22,088 nt of DNA from Pleurotus djamor (GCA_029747585.1 JAPEVF010000748.1:1-22088); one strand, 5' to 3'; shown: positions 9,960-20,549, counted from the stretch's first letter. Program-made: numbers and translations. The notes: a model not told the origin generated them from the letters alone.

Positions 9960-10774
9960 CTACGCGCGTCCAACGGAGTTTAGAGGGGTTTCTTGGGGTG
10001 ACTGCAGGCCCCTACCGATATAGGAGGGCACAGAATCGCTAGATTCGGAGCTGGTGGTGCTCCTTACGCTCCCAACTGTATCATCGCTCGCAGTTCGTTT
10101 CTTCCTCTTCGCCAGCAACCCCATACTCCAACGGTGCCTCGACTTGAGGATACCAGGAGGTACAGGCGGCTCTTTATCCACGTCCGATAACAGCAATTTC
10201 GGATGTGAAAGTGGGTAGTGCGGGGCATTTTTGGGTGAAGCGAAAAATGAAGACGATGTTCCGCTCGGTGGTGAGGTCGAAAATCCGGTCAAGGGTGGTG
10301 ACATGGATGTCCATGAAGAGAACATCGCTGTTGGTAAGGACTGTGGTAGTCCTGGCGAATCGTCACCCGACCCGGACGACGACGATGAAGAAACGGTCTC
10401 TGGGAAGGGGTACTCGTAGCGAGCCGTGTTCACTGCGAACGGTGTACCGACAATCTGTGAGGGGGAGTGCAATTTGAGACTGGAGATGCTCGATTTTTTC
10501 GTCATTGGCAAAGCTGACAACTGCGACAGCGGCGACGCAAACTATGCAAAGAGGTAACGTTGAACGTTGACAACGTTGAGTACTTGGTGTAAGGGTTGAC
10601 TGGGGGACTCACTGATTCGTCTGAACTGATATCCTCGTTCTCCTCTATGACGTTACTAGCATGATCACCTGAACTAAGGACCTGACGATCTGATTCTGAT
10701 GACCATTCTGCACGTTCCTGCTCCACTCCGCCTGGCTTCAAGGACTCAGGCGCCTCTGACTCCACCTGGGCCAT
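9960..10774 (-). CDS. Serine-rich, probably disordered protein of unknown function
   Basis: Two exons, 10774-10613 and 10541-9960, joined by a 71-nt intron (GTGAGT...GCATAG), give 247 aa. Both exons are open in the joining frame, which is the main support. The protein is rich in Ser, Pro, Thr and Glu. It has an acidic N-terminal part (EENEDISSDES), a polyserine stretch (SSSSSSGSGDDSP) and a basic KRKKR patch near residue 205 that could be a nuclear-localisation signal, next to PPVPPGILKSRHRW. No signal peptide, membrane segment or known domain is visible. The intron carries an AACGTT-rich block. I infer a regulatory or scaffold protein that may be phosphorylated, but nothing in the sequence proves this. 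The start at 10774 is the first ATG in frame. Confidence 0.6.
10556..10577. repeat. AACGTT-rich motif inside the intron of the serine-rich gene
   Basis: Three AACGTT hexamers, each its own reverse complement, lie within 22 nt. The block acgttgaacgtt + 3 nt + aacgtt closely matches acgttgaacgtt + 2 nt + aacgtt at 11-30. It lies upstream of the intron's branch and acceptor region. It could be a transcription-factor site or a small relic repeat. Confidence 0.45.
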
Positions 10775-11449
10775 CGAACACAACGTTGGGGGAGGCCCGG
10801 GAAAAAGAAAAAGTGGATGAAAGAGAGCGTGCCCATCGCCACGTTCTCAGGCTTCAGCTTTTCCCAGCTAAATGAAAACGCGGATGGAAAGTGCTAGACG
10901 AACGCGATGTGATCCTTCCCTCGCACATTGCCGATTCCAAGTCAGGGTTCAACGATAGGAGTGACCCTGTTACAGATGTCTAGCCCCTTTACGCATCAGT
11001 GGCGTGGGCATCATTGAGCACGTGAGTAACGGAAGGAGGGACCCACTGCCAGCAAACCACAACCACAACGTGTCTAACGATGCTCGAGCTTGCGATAAAT
11101 CCCGCTCGACGCTCAGGAGAATAACCTCAACGTCCCCAAAAACGGCGCCATTCAGGATGCTTAATCTTTGGATTCCACGTTCACAAAGGTTTTACCCAGT
11201 CGGGGAGGTTCAACTATCAAGAGATGGGTAGGATGAATGATTCCCCTTTTCTACCCGACTGCACAAACCAGGCGTTTACTGGTCTATGTTTCTGTAGGCG
11301 AACATGGTGACCTCTCGCCAGGCGCCCGATTGTGGGATTTGTTTGCGGCAAAGCTCTTACGTGCCTAGTTTGCGGTGTTGAGGCGGTGAGCCACCGTTGC
11401 CCACTTCACTTCGCCCAACCGCCATGGTAATCTCAACGAAATTACTCTT
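10775..11449. other. Divergent promoter region
   Basis: This 675-nt stretch separates the start codons of the serine-rich gene (-) and the F-box-like gene (+), so it should hold both promoters. A palindromic CACGTG at 11019-11024 is a possible bHLH site. No convincing gene is seen in it. Confidence 0.5.
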
Positions 11450-12558
11450 ATGTCCCCCATCAACGCCGACGTCTTGCTCGAGGTTCTCCGCTACGCTGAG
11501 CAGAGTGATTACCCAGCACTTTGTCTTGTCAGCAAGATCTTCTCGGAGGTCGTCTGTGATGCCTTGTATTGCCATTTCGACCATCCCAACGTCGTCAGAT
11601 TCTGCGAAGCGGTTGCCAAATATCCACATCTTGCATCTCGTGTGGAATCCTTCGAGATCAACAAATACACCCAGTTGGGTACGCCTAGCCAAAGCAGCTG
11701 GTTCGTGCAGGAAGATCCACTGGCAGAGAAGGAATCTCTGGCGATCGGGACAGCTCTGTCGTTGATGTGGAACTTGCATACGTTGAAGCTGTATGGAGAC
11801 GGCACATACACGCATATCCTGAAGACGATACCAAGGACGCGGAAATTACACACCTTCCATTGTCATTTATACACGGATCCCGAGGTGTATGAGTTCTTGC
11901 TCGTCCAGACAAGTATCACAGACCTTCGACTGGCTCACGCTAGTAGGTTGGACTGTTTACCCGGGCCTCATCATGTCCCCAGTTTACACAAACTTGAGGC
12001 GCCACTTTCATTGGCCAAGGTGCTCGTGCAGGGAAGACCGATACGCGAATTACGAATAACCACACACTTCAGCGGCTCGACTCTCCAGTTTCTGTCACAG
12101 TCGACGATGCCGATTCGAAGTCTTCGTGCCCCGTTAGGCCTTATCTGCGCCCTGTCCCCCGCGGCGACTGCGTCGCTCTTACTCGAGATTGAAGAGTTGG
12201 AGATGAATAACTTGGTACCCCTGGTAGATTCGGTGTGTAAATCCTCCCAAAACTGCATCCTGCTCATGAGCACTGATACACGTAACGAGACCAGATAAAC
12301 CGTCGGGATTGGTACGCAGACTTCGTATCCCGTTCCAGATCCATCAAGTCCCTCACCCTCCTTGGCATCGTCGTCCATGACGACTGGGGTGACCTGTCCG
12401 ACATCGCCGCTGGGTATCTCATGACAGTATCCAGCGTTGTCAAAGGCTCTCTTAAACGGTTTACCATCGTGCTGAAACGCGAAAATCTGTACGCCTTTAG
12501 CTGGGAGCTTGTTAATGGTGCCTGGAAAGAGATGGACATGGATATTGATATCTACTAG
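11450..12558 (+). CDS. F-box-like protein
   Basis: Two exons, 11450-12232 and 12295-12558, with a 62-nt GT-AG intron, give 348 aa. The N-terminus (NADVLLEVLRYAEQ, then YPALCLVSKIFSEVVCDALY) has the spacing and residues of the F-box-like domains common in Agaricomycetes, where an initial LP is often replaced. The rest has scattered Leu-rich strands (LHTLKLYGDG, ITDLRLAHAS, IEELEMNNL), as expected for a recognition region. It ends in an aromatic/acidic tail (FSWELVNGAWKEMDMDIDIY). The second exon is open only in the frame set by this intron, which supports the splice. No membrane segment is visible. The role is inferred from family: SCF substrate adaptor. It is not an obvious close copy of the F-box gene at 6432. 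Confidence 0.7.
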
Positions 12559-12702
12559 GAATCATGACATGGTGGCGGTAATAGTTGATCCATGGCTTCT
12601 CTCTCCCTCCTCCAATCCATCTCGTCTATTGGCTGGTCACGATCGGGCCAATCTAAGCTCTCGAGTGAATGCGGATGCCATCTTGGAGTTTTTCTTTTGC
12701 AG

Positions 12703-12887
12703 GTCCCATCTTCATGCTATCGGTCTCGCCGGGCCACTTTGCCCTCTAAGCGTAAGTGAGCATCCAGTCCTCTTCGTTGCGGAACATGTCCATTCATTTA
12801 CTGAAAGACCGCTTGCAGTTACATGAACGTTTGTCGTTCTTCCCTCATGCTGTGGCGCTCGCCGCTGTGATTCCCGAACTAAAATGA
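12703..12887 (+). pseudogene. Probable remnant of an F-box-like gene 3' part
   Basis: Two short coding stretches, 12703-12751 and 12819-12887, flank an excellent 67-nt intron (gtaagt donor, ttactgaa branch-like site, cttgcag acceptor) and join in frame. The product reads SHLHAIGLAGPLCPLS, then LHERLSFFPHAVALAAVIPELK before a stop. This resembles the C-terminal region of Agaricomycete F-box-like proteins, where a phrase like PHALALAA is common (from memory). No F-box or start is visible upstream, and the intact F-box-like gene stops 145 nt earlier. I read it as a truncated copy. It could instead be an alternative 3' end of that gene if an unseen splice joins them. Confidence 0.4.
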
Positions 12888-13915
12888 AGTGATTGTTGAG
12901 ACGTCCAAGATCACACACTCCGGCTGAAGTTTCTCGGGAGGGGACTTGTGAGATGCAAATGCGAATCTGCCCCCAGAAAAGGTTGGAAGGACATAGTGTG
13001 TATACCTAGGCAAGCCTTTCGAAGCTTTGAATCGGAGTCTCTCAAGTTGGTTCCCCTTCCACAGTTTTCTTTTCTCGCCCCATTTGGCAGACTCATCGGC
13101 GCCCCTTCCCATGGAATGGTTCTTCCATGTTGTATGAAGGAACACATATCAGTCTCATGACCTGCTGTACCCTTGAAACCTTGATAAGACCACCTCCCTC
13201 AAGTTCTCAATCGCGAACATGAACATGAACTTGGCCGCGACGCGGTGCGAGGTGCGAGATACCCGGGCACAAACCAGGCTTAGACGAAATAGTCGTCTTG
13301 GCTACTAAATTGGCTTATAGTATACTTCTAAAGCCCCCTTCCTTCTTTTCCCTTCCTCAAGTTGGCATTGGTCCGCAATTTGTGCCACATGTGGTGGCTT
13401 ACTTGTTCGCTTGCTTAGTTGGAAGGTATGTTCGTTCCACTCTTCCCGAAGTACGGCGCTGTCTGTTTATGTACAGCTTTCTCTTGCAGGTGTGGTGGTG
13501 CTCTCGTGCCCAGCGACTTCATACCTCCGTTTGCAAACCTCCGGGTATCCATTTCGCGAAAGCCGATTGGTGGCATAACTCGACCGACGGTCCTTCTTCA
13601 ACACTACGCATCCTTCGCCCCGGGGTTCCAGTTCCTTGATCCCTCTATCTCGTCGCCTATTTGCTGAGCTTTGCCTTCGCTCGTGGCTTTAGCGAAGGAG
13701 TCCCAGTTTAATTTAAACGTTCGACACGTAAGCGCTCCTGGAGATCCATACAAAAATAGAAGCATCGACGAAGAACTTTTGACTTCTGATCCCCTCGAAA
13801 TTGAATAAGTACCCTCTCCTATACTGCCCTCAATTTTCATTCTCTCTCCATCCCCCCTCTCCCACTCCTCCTTCGGTCGTCCTTTGGTTCCTTTGGGTAC
13901 TCGTGTTCGTGGAAA
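12888..13915. other. Intergenic region upstream of the four-helix membrane-protein gene
   Basis: No supported gene. A good-looking intron with GTATGT donor and cttgcag acceptor lies at about 13425-13490, between open stretches, but no ATG starts a matching frame; it may belong to a 5' UTR or non-coding transcript. A C/T-rich tract just before 13916 resembles fungal promoter or leader sequence. Confidence 0.4.
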
Positions 13916-14995
13916 ATGACGCGTAGCCACGAAGCTCGCTCTTACTCGTGGATGTATACGTGCATCACAGGATGGTTCATTATCACCGCTCCGATTATGA
14001 TTCTGGACGCGCTGTATTGTCTGCTGCGGTATGTGCATCAGTGGCTTTTGGTGTCAACGTCAGCGCTCTGATGTTTGTTCTTTTATGGACGTCGCAGGCC
14101 CCGATCTATGATAGGCGGTGACCTCCATTGGCCATTCAAGATATACGAAATCTATCAAGAGGTCGACCTGGTAAGCCGTGTTTCAGGGTTGTCTATCTTT
14201 ATTGCGGCCTCCCCCTTCCGATTGCCCCACATTATTTGAAACAAATGCTGATTAAATCGTTCTGTGTGTTAGGTGTACGGAGTCAAGGCTTTTGAGGGTG
14301 GGGAGGGCTTTGCTAGCGCAGCTGGTACGTCCTTCGCTGTCACCTTTCCCGTCGGCATCATCGGTTCCTCCGTGCGACCGTGTCTTGTAATCGCGTCGGG
14401 ATCAAACCTTATACACGTTCCGGCCAATGTCTGATTATTCGGCTCCCTTTACGACAACAGCTATACTAAACCTGCTTGAGATTTCTGCAAATGTACGTCT
14501 CAATACCTCTTCCTCTACTCGAAGCCCCGTTTACGATGATGTTATATCTGATGGTTTCCCACTCCAGCTCGTCTATCTATGGACTACACACGTCTATCCA
14601 CACCCCTCCGCGGCGCTCTTGGGATATTCTGGCGCTTTAATGACGCTGGCCAAAACGATACTTTATGTCGGGCAAGAATATTTTTGCAATTGGTGTGCTA
14701 CCGGACACAACAGCTTCCTCACGGCGCTGATGTTTTGGTATATGCCCAATATGTGAGTGGGTCTTTTTGCGTTGGGTTTCTCCTCAGTATCCTCATATGA
14801 ACACTTTCGTCCTTCAATCCCCTCCGGCGATGCATCGCCAATGATAGTGTGTGGATAGTCATGTCGTCTTTGACAATTTATAGACTCGGAAGTGATATCT
14901 TGATATCACTTACGGCTGTGCCCAGGGCGCCATCGTTGCTAAATGGCGAGACACAGTCCAAAAAAANTACGTTGACTGTCGGCGTATGTACGTAG
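13916..14995 (+). CDS. Four-helix membrane protein, EXPERA/EBP-like (tentative)
   Basis: Exons 13916-14028, 14098-14170, 14273-14324, 14461-14492, 14568-14752 and 14848-14995 give about 200 aa. Hydrophobic helices lie at about residues 10-36, 80-98, 103-125 and 140-170. Recognisable phrases are RPRSMIGGDLHWPFKIYEIY, VYGVKAFEGGEGFASAA and YVGQEYFCNWCATGHNSF. The pattern of an acidic residue near a Tyr, a helix with LNLLE, then LGYSG...T..KTILY and a late His-Asn fits small fungal membrane proteins I associate with the EXPERA fold (sterol isomerase EBP, TMEM97). I do not see enough to claim the isomerase active site. The last exon contains N at 14967 in an A run, so the C-terminal 10 residues depend on that base count. 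The final intron is the least certain. The third intron is unusually long (136 nt). Confidence 0.65.
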
Positions 14996-16016
14996 GCCAT
15001 GTCTGCATATCGTCACTGGAGCTCCGGCCTGGTGTTTAATATAGACTGTCCCTTGAAACAGTTCCTCCCGTGAGCAACCCGGTATCACTCCGATGACAAG
15101 AGGTAGGTGGTCAGACGCTGTCTCGATTCGAAACTCATGAATGCTGCAGGTGATAGTTTTTTNGTCCTTCGGGTGATAAGAAACCTATGTTGATGTTGAC
15201 TTCTCCACGATGGTACAGGGATCACATCTCATCTAAACCCCCATTTGTGCCCCTTCCTTATTGTGGGCATCAACCTTAAACCAATTACGTAGGTATATGG
15301 CTTAAGCGTCGGGAAACCCATTAGCAACGCTCCCGGTTTCAAAGGAACATCAGTCCGATACTCCTCCCCCTGGAAAGAGTAGCCTGATGATGCAACACTG
15401 CGTATTAGGAACTCCATATTTAAAATGTAACATTGGCGCTCCACGTTGTCAATTGCAAGGAATACCAGTGGGTCTTTTGGTGGCATTACATTGCATGTCA
15501 CTTGCTGAATATGATTCGTTTTTGTTTCATAGAGCACCTCGTTCTCCTTTGGTGTTGTACCTTTGGGCATCGCGGGAGGGATATTACGATGTCCGCGATC
15601 CAAACGCGATCTCAAGGCCTATGTGTCTATGCCACGCCCGCGCGGAATTCGAGTCTAACATATCCCTCTAGCCTTTGGCGGTCATCAGTGCCTTGGATCC
15701 CCGCGTTACTTCCAATAATGATTAATGTTTGGACAGCTTACAATCAAGGCCAAAATCGCCGTGTAGACCAATTTGTCTTGCTCACAGCTTACTACCTCTA
15801 CGGTAGTTGACACCGCAGGATACTGAACTCGACCATGCATCGACATGGTGGCTTAGTTCCCCGATGGTCTGAGTACCGAGTCGCTTGGGCCTGCGTAAGT
15901 CCTCATCTATCACTATTGACTTTATTTTGGGGAGTCTCTCAATCTCGTTCCGTAGTATTTAAGAGGGCAAAGTTTCAGCAATTCTAAACGGCAATTCACC
16001 CCAGAGCTCACTAACC
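14996..16016. other. Intergenic region upstream of CE2
   Basis: About 1 kb with overlapping open frames on both strands (longest 128 codons on the minus strand at 15229-15615), none with a domain, signal peptide or splice support. One N lies at 15163 after a T run. The last 60 nt hold the CE2 core promoter. Confidence 0.45.
15956..15963 (+). promoter_or_regulatory. TATA-like box of CE2
   Basis: TATTTAAG lies 54 nt upstream of the CE2 ATG, matching the position of the TATA-like element of CE1. Confidence 0.45.
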
Positions 16017-18351
16017 ATGAGCATACTTCCGTACCTCGTCGTGTTCCTCTTCCTCACTTTCTCCTCCGCCAAGCCAACTTCACCTGAGTCCCCTGTCGTC
16101 GACCTTGGTTACGCTCGATACAAGGGTGCTTATAACAGTACTGCCGATGTCTCTCACTACCTAGGCATCAGGTTTGCTGCCCCTCCGATCGGAAACCTAC
16201 GTTGGCGAGCTCCCCAACCGCCTCCAACCCTGCGAGGAATTCAACACGCGTCTGCGGAACCTCCTCAGTGTCCTCAAGCACCTATGGGCGCCGCAGCCAC
16301 CAACACTTATCCAAGACCGATTCTTCGCTCCGATATCCCAGATACGGAAGACTGCCTTTATTTGAAGTGCGTTCTCTCCTTCTAATGAAGAAGAGCCGTT
16401 TAGACTTTCATACACAAATTGTATAGCGTCTTTATGCCAGGAGCTTCTGTGCCGAAACGGAAACTTCCCGTCCTGGTATGGATACACGGTGGAGGGTATG
16501 TAGCGATTTCTTTGAGCCTAGACCTAGGCTCCTCACATTGAATCTTCTCTTTGAATAACAGGTATATATTTTGGAATGCTACTATGTTCAACGGCGAGGA
16601 CCTCGTTCAGAAGTCCAACGGCAACCTTCTCGTTATCAGTATTCAGTATCGCCTTGGCGTCCTTGGTGAGTCTTTGGCTATGCAAGCGCGCTATGTTTAT
16701 CTCACCGTTCGTTCAAGGCTTTCTCTCTGGAAACGAAGTCAAGGCGAACGGGGTTCTTAATGCGGGGTTGCGTGAGTCCACTCATGATGCGTGATGTAGG
16801 TTAATGTTAAGACAATGAAAAGTTGACCAGGAGTATGCCCTGAAGTGGGTGCAAACCCATGTACGTGCTAAACAACTACTTGCGCCTTCATTCCTTTCCC
16901 AACATACTGCCATAGATATCTAAGTTCGGCGGCGACCCTGATGAAGTTACCATATGGGGTGCTTCAGCCGGTATGTACTTCACAGCACCACTTTGAAGTC
17001 CCCTCAATCTTGACGATTATGTGGCTCGCGGGTACTAGGTGGCGGCGCCGTTCTACAGCACGCTGTTGCACGAAACGGCGGTTACAACCCTCCTCTGTTC
17101 AAGGGGGCCATGGCAAGTTCTATGTTCCTTCCTCCTCAATATGCGTATAATGGCACTGTACCCGAGGTACGCTACGCGCCTCGACTTTTACAACTCATCC
17201 TGAAACTATGCTAGTTCATCTACGACCGCGTCATAACAAGCACGGGGTAAAATTTCTCCCAGTCCTGTCGGTTTATGTCGTTCATTAAGTTCTTGATGCC
17301 TAGGTGTAAGAACCGAATGGGCATGCACTCTATGGATTGCCTTCGGAAGGCAGATTTGTCCAAAATACAGTCTATCAACACTGAGCTCAACGATGATGGC
17401 TTTTTTGGAACATTTACACTTGTTCCGGTGATTGATGGTGAATTTATCACTCAGCGACCCACACAAGCGCTCCTCCAAGGAAAAGTGAATGGAGTATGTC
17501 CTGTTCAGGTTGTCTTATATCTCGTGATATATTGACCTTACCCCTTGATTAGCAAGGGCTACTCGCAACCAATGTAGTGAATGAAGGGATCCTCGTCGTC
17601 AATCAAAGTACGGCGTCCACCGTCAATATCACCCAGTTCTCCGGAGACACCTTTCCTGGGCTTAGACCAGAGCACATGACTAAAATCGCCCAGCTCTATG
17701 CCTCGCTTGGCTCCCCTCTCGACCAAGCGAATCTAATCATGGGCGAATGTAAGAAACCTACTTTAACCTTCTTCGATACTAAGCTGAACGACATCGATCA
17801 GCAACGTACATCTGCCCTTCGTACTGGTTCCTCCGTGCATACCCCGGTCGTGGTTTCAGGGTAAGGGCGAATTCACCACACCTTTCCATTAGCCAGATTA
17901 ACCCTTGATTCCCATAGGGAATGTACGCCGTTTCTCCTGCGCTACACGGAGACGATGTCCCTCTTTCCTTTCCAAGGTTGGTGGCCTCCTTGCTCAACTG
18001 ACCCGATGCTGACTTTGTTCAATCAGCTTTGGCACCCCAGTTGTTCGAAATACTTTCTTTGCGCTGACATACTCCGAATCATTTATTCGTTTCATTCTCT
18101 CGCTTAACCCAACACGTGGTTTCAAGTCGAAATACATCACTCCGCCTTGGTCAGAGTATACCAAGACTGGAAGTGAAATGGTATTTAATCTGACCTCAAG
18201 TGGGGAACCAGACATTCGGTCTGCTCAGTCAGACCCAGGACTTCTGGAACGATGCGCGTAAGTGATATCTGGCCCCTATTCGTTGGAATCATCTTGATGA
18301 CATTTTAATCCTAGTTACTGGGAAAGCATCAGCGAATTTACTTCGCAGTAG
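16017..18351 (+). CDS. Secreted type-B carboxylesterase/lipase (CE2)
   Basis: Exons: 16017-16366, 16427-16495, 16562-16665, 16718-16771, 16823-16860, 16916-16970, 17039-17166, 17215-17246, 17304-17493, 17553-17748, 17802-17860, 17918-17976, 18027-18257, 18315-18351; 533 aa. A signal peptide (MSILPYLVVFLFLTFSSA) leads. EDCLYLNVFMP is a full type-B signature. HGGGY is the oxyanion hole. FGGDPDEVTIWGASAG holds the nucleophile (Ser about 222). NVVNEGI gives Glu about 351 and ALHGDDV gives His about 435. Compared with CE1, nucleophile-elbow Gln becomes Ala, and the segment after the His is VPLSFP rather than LGAYFP. Both proteins end in the near-identical W-E-S-I-S...T-S-Q. Twelve intron positions are shared with CE1; one extra intron (17247-17303) is unique to CE2. 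Several N-glycosylation sites suit secretion. It is intact, with no frame problem. Substrate unknown. Confidence 0.95.
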
Positions 18352-18640
18352 GACTTCTCTTACTAATTGCACTCTATACTATACACTAGACCAAGCAACC
18401 GTAATCTTCCTAATGCCAGTGTATCACTTTTTGCAGCTGCCCTGTCCTGAGGTATATCCTAAACAGATGGCATAAATTACTGGTTATCCCTCACCAGCAC
18501 CTCGTCACGGTGACTCGAGGGATGCGCCTAGGATCTCTGCTGTGACTTGTCCATGACATGCGCTCTCTCCGTATGGAACAAGGATTCGATTCTTTTCTAT
18601 ACGGAAGATCATGATGGATGAAAGAGAAAGAAGTCCTCCA

Positions 18641-20549
18641 TTAATTTTCACATTTATCAATCCAACCATTATCTGGAAGCTTCTCAGCCAAGCCTAGAGC
18701 ACATATCGCCAGTAGAACCAGAACCGCGTAAACCAACTTCCCACCCAGGAGGTTGTATTCAACGGAAAAGGAGAAAAGAGAAGTAGTCAATGCTGGACCG
18801 ATGGCCCGAGCGACTGAAACGGTAGTTTGAGCGAGGCCGTTCGTAGCCCCGAGAGAGCGTTTATTCGGAGCAGCGGCTGTCACGAACATAAATATGCAGC
18901 CTGACGAACGGATCGGATATTTAGAGACGAAAGTTCTCCAGGGATGGTGATGCTCACCGTAAGCCATGTCCATGAGAACACAAAAGAGGAGTTGAACAGC
19001 GACTGCCGACCATACAAATGCCTGGGGTGCCCCAGTGCGTGCAATGGCATTGATGAATGGGAAAAGACAAAATATGGGTATAAAGGAGGTTATCCCCGTG
19101 ATGAAAACACGCTTCGGGTTAAACCTATGGATAATTTTGGCGAAGAATAGCGCTTGGAATAGGCCATTCAGAGCTCCGAAGGAGCCCAGAATGTATCCGA
19201 TGGCAGGGGGATCCATTCCCAGACCACCAATCTCGAGGGGCATCGCGAAGAAGAGAGGTTGAAGAGCGTTAAGCCCAATATTCAAGAAAGCTAGGAAGAC
19301 ATAATTAGAGATGGGAATCATCACGCTTGGTTTTAGAAGCGTTTTGAGAGGAACAGGTCCTTCGGAAACCTCCCCCTCGTTTGTTATTGATGACGATGAA
19401 GAGATAGATGTGCTCCTTCTGGAGTGCGTTTGGTGGCCAAGCGTCTGAGGAGGTGCGGCGTTGATCTTAGCAATTGATGCGCAATACAAGAGAACCACGC
19501 TCACCTCATGGAAGAAGAACAAGGTTATCAGAAACGCTGAGCCGACAAACGCAGATACTACAGCACATGGTAGGAAGTAAGGGTACTCCTTCCATAACTG
19601 CGCTGTGAAGAGTGTGGGGAACCGATCATATGGTTTTGAAAGACCACCACCGACCAAGGGCCTACAAGCAGCGAGAAATTTCAACGGTCGCAATTCATAT
19701 AGCACGCAAAAGAGTCCGACGAAAGATATGGACACACCCTAGCGTGGCTCCTGCAGACCAGACGACTGGCATAAGGGAGAACCCCTCGGCGCGATTCGAA
19801 GAATCCGTTAATTCACCCATTACACTCTTCATAACTCCTGGTGAACTTCCATTATTCCTGGAGCAAGACGAGAGGTGTAGCATCCTAGGAATGACGGCTC
19901 ACCTATATTTCCGTTCAACATGCCGCAGATACAGCGGCTATAGGTAACGTTGGAAGGAGATCGGGATCAACCGCCGCGAACGATCAAGTACGCCGAACAA
20001 GGGCGTGCAAAGTAATCGTACCTGACGACGAGAAGGAGAAAAGTCCGTGAAAGACCGAAGCAGAGCATAGAGATGCACAGTCCAAAGAGGCCGACCAGGA
20101 GAACGGGCTTCCTGCCTAGGCGGTCCGAAGCACGACTCCACTGCAAGACAGTACATGCTTCTGTCACGAAGAACAAAGATTCCTGCACAAGAAATGAATG
20201 CGAACATGAAGACCTAGGAGTCCAGAGAAGTCGACGCACTATAAGTCCCGCGTAATATCCCACTTTCTTTTCGTCTCCCCCGGTGATATTGAGCTCACTT
20301 ATGAGCTACAGAGCCACGCACACGAGTGAAATGGTAGCAATAAGGAACCCTGAGTCAGATATGAAAAGAGCGTGGATAGCATACCTGGTTGATATACGGA
20401 TAAATAGATTGACTCGTCAACGGTTCACAAAGTTGTATGAACATGATAATGCTAATTTGAGACCACCGTAAAGGTGTCTTCGAGGGCGTACATTTCGGAA
20501 GGAGGGGGGTTTCCTCGTCATGCTCGTCTGGGTAGGTCGTCACCGTCAT
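18641..20549 (-). CDS. MFS transporter, DHA1/antiporter-like (MFS1)
   Basis: Exons: 20549-20385, 20305-20240, 20182-20022, 19937-19903, 19837-19738, 19661-19505, 19444-18958, 18900-18641; 476 aa, normal for a 12-helix MFS protein. The loop after helix 2 has motif A as SDRLGRKP (about residues 96-103). Motif C, typical of drug:proton antiporters, is GATLGPLVGGGL. The N-terminal tail carries an acidic dileucine (DEETPLLP), a motif that can direct proteins to the vacuole. The family moves small molecules against protons; the cargo is not predictable. The start is the first ATG and is followed directly by the tail and helix 1 (IIMFIQLCEPLTSQSIYPYI). The 60-nt intron 19504-19445 is in frame and stop-free, and a nearer AG at 19466-19467 gives a 39-nt alternative; the 60-nt choice matches MFS2. 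Its 3' end converges on CE2, with stop codons about 290 nt apart. Confidence 0.93.

Noticed and set aside
12595..12758. Short ATG-initiated frame with a signal-peptide-like start
   Set aside because: It is about 54 codons, ends inside the better-supported intron at 12752, and is out of frame with the F-box-like tail.
13298..13667. Plus-strand open stretches around a good-looking intron
   Set aside because: No ATG opens a frame that reads through the junction, and the product matches nothing I know. It may be a leader exon or non-coding.
15229..15615. 128-codon open frame on the minus strand
   Set aside because: No recognisable family and plus-strand frames of similar size overlap it; probably chance.
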